Below the pieces are notes generated by a model. It searched no databases. It was not told the DNA's origin and was given only the letters and a program-made list of their open reading frames with translations. DNA of 21,687 nucleotides from Dehalococcoidia bacterium SM23_28_2 (GTDB taxonomy: Bacteria; Chloroflexota; Dehalococcoidia; SM23-28-2), in NCBI GenBank assembly GCA_001303545.1, contig LJUA01000019.1:1-21687 (forward strand), read 5' to 3'. This document shows positions 15,058-21,687 of this stretch, one piece after another. Positions within the stretch are counted from its first letter, which is position 1, and each line of letters begins with the position of its first letter. A program made the translations under genes and the position numbers.

Positions 15058-17412
15058 ATGGCCAGGGCAAAGGCAAAACGCTCCACCTACCGCCGCTCCA
15101 CGGCGACAGGTCGCCGCGCGCCTGGCTATCCGAAGCTGGCGGACAAGCGAAAGCTTAGCCCCTGGCTGATCGGCGCTGCCTCCATCTTCATCGTCGTCTT
15201 CATCGCCTTCGTCGGCCCCACCATCGGTGAGGCCATCCTGAACTTCCGCGATGCCCTGGTGCGCCTGCTGGGACTGGCCGTATTCCTGCTGGTGATCGGC
15301 CTGTCAGTCAACGGTCTGATGGCCGTGGGCCGCCGCTTCACTCTATCGCTCACCTTCTGGCGCCGCTGGTCGGGCGCATTCCTCCTGAGCGTCAGCATCT
15401 GCGGCATCATGGCCCTCTTCCGGCCGGACTGGTCGGTGGGAGACACGTCTCTGTCCGAGGCTACCGCTGGCGGCGACCTGGGCCACTTTCTCATGGGCAG
15501 CCCCGGCGGCATCCTCCTCTGGCTGGGCCTCACGCTCATCGGAATCGGCTTGCTCTGGCCGCGCCAGGTGGCCTGGCTGATACAGCACCTGCCCGATCTC
15601 TGGCGAGCCCTGGTGCAGATGCGCCTGCCGGAGGAGGTCTCGACCGGCCTGCGAACGGTGGGCTCGGTTGTCCTGCCGAAAGCGGAACCCCAGGACTCCG
15701 AGGCTTTCCCGCCCCTGCCCGAAGGATGGGATGAAGAGCCGGGCAGCGCCACGCCAGAGACCGCCGTGCAGGGAGAGCTGCCCATCGAAGAGGCAACTGT
15801 ACAGGAGGCAGAGGCAAGGGAAGAGGACGTCTCTCCGAAGGAGCCAACGGCTGTCGCCACTGAGGCGCCTGTGACTGGACGGCCGGCCGCCCACGGCTGG
15901 GAGTTGCCCCTTCTGGAGATCCTTCAGCCACCGCAGGAGATCGATGTGAAGCAGGTGGACAACGCGGCCCGCGCCCAGCTTATCGAGGAAACCCTGGCCA
16001 GCTTCGGCGTCGATGCCCGCGTTGTCCAGATAAACCAAGGACCTACCATCACTCAGTTCGGCATAGAGCCCGGCTGGGAGGTGAAGACCCGCACAGTCAT
16101 CGAGCGGGACAACCGAGGACGGCCGGTCTACGACAAAGACGGCAGCCCCAAGTACAAGACGGATGTCGTCTCCCGCACCCGTGTGCGGGTAAGCCAGATC
16201 ACCTCTCTGGCCAACGATATATCCCTGGCTCTGGCTGCCTCCTCCATCCGCGTGGAAGCGCCAGTGCCCGGCAAGCCGGTGGTGGGCATCGAGGTGCCCA
16301 ACAGCACATCCTCTCTGGTCACTCTTCGCAGCGTCATTGAGAGCACAGCCTTCCAGCGCATCGCCGCTCGCTCCAAGCTGGCCCTGGCCTTGGGCAAGGG
16401 CGTGTCCGGCGAAGCGCTGGCCGCCGACCTCGGCCGCATGCCCCACCTGCTCATCGCCGGAGCCACCGGCAGCGGCAAGAGTGTCTGCATCAACTCCATC
16501 ATCGCCTGCTTGCTGATGCACAACACGCCCGAGGACATGCGTTTCGTTCTCGTCGACCCCAAACGGGTGGAGCTTGCCACCTTCGCTCCCATCCCCCATC
16601 TGGCCTTTTCACGCATCGTGGTCGATGCGGAGGACGTAGTGGGCACTCTCAAGGCTGTCCTCCACGAGATGGAGAGCCGCTATCGCCGGTTCGCCGCAGT
16701 GAGCGTGCGCAACATCGAAGGCTACAACCGCAGCCCGCGGGCCGTTCATAAGATGCCCTACTGGGTGGTGATCATCGACGAGCTAGCCGACCTGATGATC
16801 GCCGCTCCCTATCACGTGGAGCGCCAGATCTGCCGCCTGGCCCAGCTAGCCCGAGCCACCGGCATCCACCTCATCATCGCCACGCAGCGGCCGTCGGTGG
16901 ACGTGGTGACCGGCCTCATCAAGGCCAACTTCCCTACGCGCATCGCCTTCGCCGTCAGCTCTCAAGTGGACTCCCGCACCATCCTGGACGGCGCAGGCGC
17001 GGAGAAGCTGTTGGGCCGCGGCGACATGCTCTACATGCCCACCGATGCCTCCAAGCCAAAGCGACTCCAGGGCTCTTTTGTGTCCGACCAGGAGATCGAG
17101 CAGATCGTCCGCTTCTGGACGGATGACCGCTTCCGCCACGTACGGCCGGAGGTGGCCGATCACCTCCTTCAAGAGGCGAAGGGGATACCAGACGCGGAGG
17201 AAGAGGAAGACCCCCTGCTGGAGCAGGCGCGAGAGCTGGCCGAGGAGCACAGCCGCCTCTCCACCTCCCTCCTGCAGCGGAGGCTGCACATCGGCTATCC
17301 GCGGGCAGCTCGCCTCATCGACCAGTTGGAGGCGGAGGGAGTGGTCGATTCCGCTGAGGGAGGCCAGTCTCGACGAGTGCTGAAACCCCGAGAGGAAGAG
17401 CCGCTACTGTAG
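15058..17412 (+). CDS. ftsK: DNA translocase FtsK
   Basis: 784 aa septum-linked DNA pump that clears the chromosome before division and aligns it for dimer resolution. The N-terminus is basic; four membrane helices are seen at about 38-54, 70-92, 107-121 and 150-167. An acidic linker (about 210-275) leads to the alpha and beta motor domains, with Walker A GATGSGKS (468-475) and Walker B VVIIDELADLM (D574, E575). The C-terminal gamma winged helix (about 720-775, with SLLQRRLHIGYPRAARLIDQLE) reads polar DNA sequences. The linker is short, as in SpoIIIE/FtsK of Gram-positive-type bacteria. A regulatory insert in the alpha domain, RDNRGRPVYDKDGSPKY, looks like an extra loop. It follows rnj by 7 nt. 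Confidence 0.97.
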   Translation: MARAKAKRSTYRRSTATGRRAPGYPKLADKRKLSPWLIGAASIFIVVFIAFVGPTIGEAILNFRDALVRLLGLAVFLLVIGLSVNGLMAVGRRFTLSLTFWRRWSGAFLLSVSICGIMALFRPDWSVGDTSLSEATAGGDLGHFLMGSPGGILLWLGLTLIGIGLLWPRQVAWLIQHLPDLWRALVQMRLPEEVSTGLRTVGSVVLPKAEPQDSEAFPPLPEGWDEEPGSATPETAVQGELPIEEATVQEAEAREEDVSPKEPTAVATEAPVTGRPAAHGWELPLLEILQPPQEIDVKQVDNAARAQLIEETLASFGVDARVVQINQGPTITQFGIEPGWEVKTRTVIERDNRGRPVYDKDGSPKYKTDVVSRTRVRVSQITSLANDISLALAASSIRVEAPVPGKPVVGIEVPNSTSSLVTLRSVIESTAFQRIAARSKLALALGKGVSGEALAADLGRMPHLLIAGATGSGKSVCINSIIACLLMHNTPEDMRFVLVDPKRVELATFAPIPHLAFSRIVVDAEDVVGTLKAVLHEMESRYRRFAAVSVRNIEGYNRSPRAVHKMPYWVVIIDELADLMIAAPYHVERQICRLAQLARATGIHLIIATQRPSVDVVTGLIKANFPTRIAFAVSSQVDSRTILDGAGAEKLLGRGDMLYMPTDASKPKRLQGSFVSDQEIEQIVRFWTDDRFRHVRPEVADHLLQEAKGIPDAEEEEDPLLEQARELAEEHSRLSTSLLQRRLHIGYPRAARLIDQLEAEGVVDSAEGGQSRRVLKPREEEPLL

Positions 17413-17466
17413 CTGCAGGGCTTCAGCCCTGCCTAAGCCTTCCCTAGCTACAGCGCTTCAGCCCTG
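17410..17466. repeat. Pair of REP-like palindromic repeats
   Basis: Two 22-bp direct copies, 17410-17431 and 17445-17466, agree at 20 of 22 positions (TAGCTGCAGGGCTTCAGCCC versus TAGCTACAGCGCTTCAGCCC for the first 20). The first contains a perfect hairpin GCAGGGC-TTCA-GCCCTGC (17415-17432); the second is imperfect. They lie at the convergent ends of ftsK and the alpha/beta hydrolase and partly inside the latter's 3' end. The hairpin may act as a bidirectional terminator. The 'GGGCTTCAGCCC' core resembles scattered REP-type elements of many genomes. Confidence 0.7.
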
Positions 17467-18211
17467 TGCTGGCTTCTGGGCCAGCACGATCACTGGCTCC
17501 AGAAGAACCGGCGTGGCTTGATTTCGGGCGGCGAAAAGAAACGATGGTGTCGTGAGGGACAATGCTCTCCTGCGTCCCCCTCACCATCAACACAGGAATG
17601 TCCAGGGAGCGCAGCTCATCTGTGGCATCCCACCGCCAGAGGGAGCGAGCCAGATCGCATGCGCTCTGCGGCGAGCTTATCCCCTCCACCAGGCGAAAGC
17701 GCTTCTTCCAGCCGACACGGCTCACGCCGGGCAACAAGGGCACGAGTTGAGGCGCCCAATTCACGAGCAACCGGGGAGCGCCGGGGATGGCGGAGGCGAC
17801 AATGAAGCCCCTCAGCCAGCCGGGCAGCTCTCTCCCCTTTATGACCGGCTCGAAGAGCACCAGCCGCTCTATTGCCCCCGGGTGGGTAGCAGCGTAGCGG
17901 ATGAGGAAGGTGGCCCCCGCCGAAAAAGCGAGAGCGGTGACCGGTCGCCGGCCGATCACCTCACCATGGAACTCGCCCGACCAGTCACCGAGCCAGGAGA
18001 CATTCAACGTTTCCTTGGGGGCCTCGGATTCCCAGAACCCCGGCGGGTCCGGTACGTAGCCCTCGTGGGTGGACTCGGTGGCCTCCACCACCGAATCAGC
18101 TCGCCTTCCCAGCAAGCCGGGGATAACCAGGAACGGCGCTCCTCTCCCCCGACGCAGATAACGAGTCCGGATTCCCTTGACAAACGCCGTCAGTCTGTCG
18201 CGAAGGTTCAT
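17444..18211 (-). CDS. Alpha/beta hydrolase, C-terminus abnormal (possible frameshift)
   Basis: An alpha/beta hydrolase-fold protein of about 255 aa. FLVIPGLLGRRAD is the oxyanion-strand region, AFSAGATFLIRYAATHPGAIERLVLFEP contains the nucleophile elbow (serine about residue 97, first Gly of GxSxG replaced by Ala), and LDIPVLMVRGTQESIVPHDT is the strand carrying the usual acid. After that the frame runs into low-complexity Ser/Arg sequence with no catalytic His. The next minus-strand frame, entered near the A-rich 17533-17541, instead reads AARNQATPVLLEPVIVLAQK and stops at 17458, more protein-like. So a frameshift, real or sequencing, is possible. ATG 18211 has GGGAGGGG just upstream; ATG 18223 lacks a site. 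It sits 88 nt beyond the radical SAM gene, probably the same transcript. Substrate unknown. Confidence 0.7.
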   Translation of the reverse strand: MNLRDRLTAFVKGIRTRYLRRGRGAPFLVIPGLLGRRADSVVEATESTHEGYVPDPPGFWESEAPKETLNVSWLGDWSGEFHGEVIGRRPVTALAFSAGATFLIRYAATHPGAIERLVLFEPVIKGRELPGWLRGFIVASAIPGAPRLLVNWAPQLVPLLPGVSRVGWKKRFRLVEGISSPQSACDLARSLWRWDATDELRSLDIPVLMVRGTQESIVPHDTIVSFRRPKSSHAGSSGASDRAGPEASTGLKRCS

Positions 18212-18299
18212 GACCCCTCCCATTACGAACTCGTCTTCAGCATTTTCTTGCTTGCGAGCCCCATCCCACCAACCCGGCTGCCAACAGCCCCGCTAGAGG

Positions 18300-19760
18300 C
18301 TAGACATTCTCTCCCAGGAAGCGGTGGGCTTTCAGGTAGGCCTCCACGTTTGTCAACTGCCCAAGGAATTTGGTGAATCTCCGCCCCATCTCCGAGCGCA
18401 GCCAGTTTCTAGCGATCACCCCGTTGCGTACCAGCCTGCGGTAGACATGGATGTTGGTTCCCATCGATGTCTTGCGGTACAAGTCGGCCAGCAATTCATA
18501 GAATTGCCTCAGAGGCAGCCGAGCCTTTGGATACGTCACATGCAGAAAGTCGAGGAGACTGTGAGGGATATCGGACTCTCTCACTTCCCCGGCATCAACC
18601 AGCTTGTTGGTCAGCATTGTGCCAGGAAGGGGCGTAAGAACGGTGTACTGGGGAAAAGCGATCTCGTTCTCCTTGACGAAGGCCGCCAGGTCATCAAAGT
18701 CGCGCTCTTCCCACTCAGGGTTGATGATAAAGCAGCCCCAGGCTTCAACCCCGTTCCGGCGCATAGTCTGCAAAGCCTGAGTTGCCTGCCCGATAGTGGT
18801 GCGTTTGTGATGCAGCTCTTTGACCTCCTGGTCCTTGTGCGACTCAATGCCCAGGAGCAATATTTTCAGGCCAGCTTTGGCCCATTGCTCCACCAACTCC
18901 GGCTGGCGGCTGATGTCGCTGGTGCGCACCTGCGCCCAGTACTTCCAGCCGCAGCCCTTCCAGCCAAGCTGGTTGCGCTCGCTGACGCGGGCAGCGATCT
19001 CCAGGGAGCGATCGGTATCGACCCAGAACTCGTCATCGACAAAGGCAACAACTTCAATCCCATCCGGCAGCCTCTCCAGCTCGGCCATTACCCGAGCCGG
19101 ACTCTTCTTACGATATCGCCGTCGGTTGAACACCCAGACCGAGCAGAAGTCGCAACTGTACGGACAGCCGCGAGTGGTCTCGATACCGCCGACCACCCCC
19201 ATGACGCCCAGGTAGTAGTGCGGGTGATAGCGGGCTACCAGACTCCAGTCAGGGTATGGAAGGGTATCCAAGTCACCAACCTGCGCCCTGGCCGGAGTGA
19301 CTACCCTTCGGCTATTCTCTCTGAAGGCGATCCCAGGGATGGCACCGAAAGGTCCACCACCGGCGATCGCCCGAACCAGCTCCGGAAAGGTGACCTCTCC
19401 TTCCCCGAGAACGGCGAAGTCAACAGATGGCTCGTCCAAGACATCTTCCAGGCACATGGTGGCATGATAGCCGCCCCAGACGATCGGCACGTCGGGGAAC
19501 ACCATCTTCGCCCGAAAAGCCAGCGCCTTGGCTGCTTCCGCTTCGGCGGTATAGGCTGTCAGACCGATGAGGTCCGGCCTGAAATCCGCCAGCTCCCTCT
19601 CGAAGGCGCTGTCCTTCTCCAGGCGCATGTCGATGATCCGGCAGTCATGGTCAGCTACCGAGGCAGCCACCGACAGAAGCTCCAGCGGAGGCGTTCTGGC
19701 CAGCGCTGTGAAACCAATCGAGAAGTCGGAGATGTCTGGCTTGACGAGCAGTATCTTCAC
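18300..19760 (-). CDS. B12-binding domain radical SAM protein
   Basis: 486 aa. The N-terminal 125 residues form a Rossmann-like cobalamin-binding domain (ILLVKPDISD, GLTAYTAE, VWGGYHATM, LGEGEVTFPEL); the DxHxxG base-off histidine motif is not evident, as is common in this superfamily. The radical SAM core starts with RGCPYSCDFCS, giving the 4Fe-4S cysteines C199, C203 and C206 that bind S-adenosylmethionine. The middle and C-terminal parts include FVDDEFWVD, LLLGIESH and GCFIINPEW, standard TIM-barrel elements. Relatives methylate or rearrange lipids, pigments and peptides (BchE and the hopanoid enzymes HpnP and HpnJ), but the substrate here cannot be named. GTG 19760 is chosen because GAGG lies 6 nt upstream; GTG 19772 adds four residues. 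A hydrolase gene follows. Confidence 0.88.
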   Translation of the reverse strand: MKILLVKPDISDFSIGFTALARTPPLELLSVAASVADHDCRIIDMRLEKDSAFERELADFRPDLIGLTAYTAEAEAAKALAFRAKMVFPDVPIVWGGYHATMCLEDVLDEPSVDFAVLGEGEVTFPELVRAIAGGGPFGAIPGIAFRENSRRVVTPARAQVGDLDTLPYPDWSLVARYHPHYYLGVMGVVGGIETTRGCPYSCDFCSVWVFNRRRYRKKSPARVMAELERLPDGIEVVAFVDDEFWVDTDRSLEIAARVSERNQLGWKGCGWKYWAQVRTSDISRQPELVEQWAKAGLKILLLGIESHKDQEVKELHHKRTTIGQATQALQTMRRNGVEAWGCFIINPEWEERDFDDLAAFVKENEIAFPQYTVLTPLPGTMLTNKLVDAGEVRESDIPHSLLDFLHVTYPKARLPLRQFYELLADLYRKTSMGTNIHVYRRLVRNGVIARNWLRSEMGRRFTKFLGQLTNVEAYLKAHRFLGENV

Positions 19761-19803
19761 TCTTTCCCTCACAATCCCTATCGGGACATTAATATGTCGG
19801 CCT

Positions 19804-19834
19804 ATTATACGACAGGCAACGGTCTCACTGCCAG
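19804..19834 (-). promoter_or_regulatory. Candidate promoter of the radical SAM gene
   Basis: A perfect TATAAT on the minus strand (19809-19804) is preceded by CTGGCA (19834-19829, 4/6) at a long 19-nt spacing that reaches into the uvrB 3' end. Downstream, GACAT-TAAT-ATGTC (19785-19798) is a short inverted repeat between the -10 and the start codon that could be an operator; this is a guess. Confidence 0.45.
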
Positions 19835-21687
19835 CCCCGGCGGCGCAAAATCGACAGCTCTTTGAGCCCTTCCTCGTCGCCCACCAGCTCCCGCCGCAGG
19901 TCGATGATCTGATCGCGCAGGAGGGCCGCCCGCTCGAACTCCAGGTTCTGGGCCGCCTTCTTCATCTGCGACTCCAGGTCCTTGATCAGGCGAGCGATCT
20001 CGTCCTTGGGGATCGGCCCGGTGCGATACACGGCCCGCTCCTCGGCCACCTTGCGCACCCGATCGGTGAGGTCGCGGATCGCCTTGCGGATGCCCTCCGG
20101 CTGGATGCCGTGCTCCTGGTTGTAGCTCGTCTGGATGCGCCGCCGCCGCTCGGTCTCCCCGATGGCGCTGCGCATCGATTCGGTCATCGTATCGGCGTAC
20201 ATGATGACCCGGCCGTCCACGTGGCGAGCGGCCCGCCCCATGGTCTGGATGAGCGACCACTCAGAGCGCAGGTAGCCCTCCTTGTCGGCGTCCAGGATGG
20301 CCACCAGGCTCACCTCCGGCAGGTCGAGGCCCTCGCGCAGGAGGTTGATGCCCACCACCACGTCGTAGACGCCGAGCCGCAGGTCGCGCAGGATCTCCAC
20401 TCGGTTCAGGGTGTCGATCTCCGAGTGCAGGTAGTGGGTCTTGACCCCCATCTCCTTGAGGTAGTCGGCCAGGTCCTCGGCCATCTTCTTGGTGAGGGTG
20501 GTGACCAGCACGCGCTCGCCTCGCTCCACGCGCTGGCGGATCTGCTCGATGAGGTCGTCCACCTGCCCCTTGGTGGGCTTCACCTCGATGGAGGGGTCGA
20601 GGAGGCCGGTGGGCCGGATGATCTGCTCCACCACCTGCTCGCTGTGCTCGTACTCGTAGGGGCCGGGCGTGGCCGAGACGAAGACCACCTGGCTGATGTG
20701 GCGGTCGAACTCGGAGAAGTTCAGCGGCCGGTTGTCCAGCGCCGACGGCAGGCGGAAGCCGTAGTCCACCAAGGTCTGCTTGCGCGAGATGTCGCCGCGG
20801 TACATGCCCCGAATCTGGGGCACGGCCATGTGCGACTCGTCGATGAACATCAGGAAGTCGTCGGGGAAGTAATCGAGAAGCGTCCAGGGGGTGCTCCCCG
20901 CCGGCCGGCGAGCCAGGTGGCGCGAGTAGTTCTCGATGCCAGCGCAGTAGCCCTGCTCCCGCAGGCACTCGATGTCGTAGCGGGTGCGCTCCCACAGCCG
21001 CTGGGCCTCCAGGAGCTTGCCCTGCGCCTTGAACCACTCGACCCGCTCCTCCAGCTCCGCCTGGATGTCCTCGAGGGCCGCCTCCAGCTTGTCCTGGGAG
21101 GTAACGAAGTGCTTGGCCGGGTAGACGTCGATGCTCTCCAGTTCGCCGAGGACCTCGCCGCTGAGGGGGTCGAGCTGGAAGATGCGCTCCACCTCGTCGC
21201 CCCAGAAGTCGACCCGCACGGCCAGCTCCTCGTAGGAGGGCATGATCGTCAGGCTGTCGCCGCGCAGGCGGAAGCGGCCGCGCAGGAGGTTGGTGTCGTT
21301 GCGCTCGTACTGCATGTCGACCAGCTTGCGGAGGACGCGCTGGCGACCGCTGCCCTCGCCCTTCTTGAAGCTGAGGACGAAGGTATAGTACTCGGAGGGC
21401 TCACCTAAGCCGTAAATACAGGACACGGAGGCCACGATCACCACGTCCCGCCGCTCGAACAGGGCGCGCGTGGCGGCATGGCGCAGCTTGTCGATCTCCT
21501 CGTTGATGTCGGCGTCCTTGGCGATGTAGGTATCGGTGCGGGGGATGTAGGCCTCCGGCTGGTAGTAGTCGTAGTAGCTGACGAAGTACTCCACGGCGTT
21601 CTCGGGGAAGAACTCGCGGAACTCGCTGTAGAGCTGGGCGGCCAGCGTCTTGTTGGGCGAGAGGACGAGCGTGGGCCGATTGCAGCG
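19825..21687 (-). CDS. uvrB: Excinuclease ABC subunit B (partial, N-terminus cut by window edge)
   Basis: 620 residues are visible; the frame is open to the right edge, where it reads NRPTLVLSPNKTLAAQLYSE, so only the N-terminus with Walker A is missing. UvrB is the helicase-like damage verifier that UvrA loads and that recruits UvrC in nucleotide excision repair. Visible motifs are EYFVSYYDYYQPEAY, the beta-hairpin region downstream of it (around SCIYGLGEPSEYY), helicase motif II FIDESH, VFVSATPGPYE, the helicase C-domain TTLTKKMAEDLADYL and GINLLREGLDLPEVSLVAI, TMGRAARHVDGRVIMYAD, and a C-terminal UVR motif (QNLEFERAALLRDQI) that binds UvrC. Everything visible is intact. On the opposite strand long frames exist but are GC-driven shadows. 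Confidence 0.97.
   Translation of the reverse strand, partial: RCNRPTLVLSPNKTLAAQLYSEFREFFPENAVEYFVSYYDYYQPEAYIPRTDTYIAKDADINEEIDKLRHAATRALFERRDVVIVASVSCIYGLGEPSEYYTFVLSFKKGEGSGRQRVLRKLVDMQYERNDTNLLRGRFRLRGDSLTIMPSYEELAVRVDFWGDEVERIFQLDPLSGEVLGELESIDVYPAKHFVTSQDKLEAALEDIQAELEERVEWFKAQGKLLEAQRLWERTRYDIECLREQGYCAGIENYSRHLARRPAGSTPWTLLDYFPDDFLMFIDESHMAVPQIRGMYRGDISRKQTLVDYGFRLPSALDNRPLNFSEFDRHISQVVFVSATPGPYEYEHSEQVVEQIIRPTGLLDPSIEVKPTKGQVDDLIEQIRQRVERGERVLVTTLTKKMAEDLADYLKEMGVKTHYLHSEIDTLNRVEILRDLRLGVYDVVVGINLLREGLDLPEVSLVAILDADKEGYLRSEWSLIQTMGRAARHVDGRVIMYADTMTESMRSAIGETERRRRIQTSYNQEHGIQPEGIRKAIRDLTDRVRKVAEERAVYRTGPIPKDEIARLIKDLESQMKKAAQNLEFERAALLRDQIIDLRRELVGDEEGLKELSILRRRGWQ

Noticed and set aside
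15343..16599. A 418-codon minus-strand frame opposite ftsK
   Set aside because: It lies antisense to the FtsK motor region and has a Gly/His/Asp-rich sequence without a recognisable fold.
18324..19865. A 513-codon plus-strand frame opposite the radical SAM gene
   Set aside because: It is antisense to a clear radical SAM protein, with no motif or ribosome site; a composition shadow.
19567..21408. A 613-codon open frame on the plus strand opposite uvrB
   Set aside because: It lies antisense to an intact, strongly conserved UvrB. Its product is His/Leu/Val/Gln-rich with no domain, as expected when a GC-rich gene is read on the other strand.

Overview
The window is a GC-rich, densely packed bacterial chromosome segment with housekeeping genes on both strands. 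The combination of genes points to a member of the Chloroflexota, possibly Dehalococcoidia-like: a DUF177-rpmF-fabD-fabG-nusB-acpP run, an RNase J-FtsK pair, a TatA/B-TatC pair without a third Tat gene, a four-cysteine zinc L32, frequent GTG starts, a TreT-type trehalose synthase, and rnpB next to an RNase HI gene. This is inference from gene content; there is no 16S or marker-gene comparison behind it. There is no CRISPR array, tRNA, insertion sequence or prophage.

Layout, left to right. (1) Minus strand, 1-3076: a partial secreted lipoprotein with a LppX/LolA-like look, a terminator, a GT4 trehalose synthase (treT), a structured leader, and a 40-residue signal-peptide-like small protein with a strong Shine-Dalgarno. 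(2) Minus strand, 3356-6392: a strong promoter drives a coiled-coil zinc-ribbon protein, a serine-recombinase-like protein that has lost nearly all recognised catalytic residues, and RNase HI. These are followed by rnpB (RNase P RNA) with its own promoter starting at the RNase HI stop. (3) Plus strand, 6446-9752: a YceD/DUF177 protein, L32, malonyl-CoA:ACP transacylase, 3-oxoacyl-ACP reductase, NusB and acyl carrier protein, closed by a clear rho-independent terminator. (4) Plus strand, 9757-12604: TatA/B and TatC, then a secreted calcium-repeat (thrombospondin type 3-like) protein anchored by a C-terminal helix and driven by a perfect consensus promoter. (5) Plus strand, 12671-17412: family-4 uracil-DNA glycosylase, RNase J and the FtsK translocase, apparently one transcript. 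(6) A pair of palindromic repeats, then on the minus strand an alpha/beta hydrolase with an odd C-terminus, a B12-binding radical SAM protein, and UvrB running off the right edge.

Several blocks serve nucleic acid processing and repair (RNase P RNA, RNase HI, RNase J, UDG, UvrB, FtsK). Others serve fatty acid synthesis and protein export. The least explained and most interesting element is the zinc-ribbon / catalytically dead recombinase / RNase HI / rnpB block. Next are the small protein plus structured leader ahead of treT, and the calcium-repeat protein beside the Tat genes.
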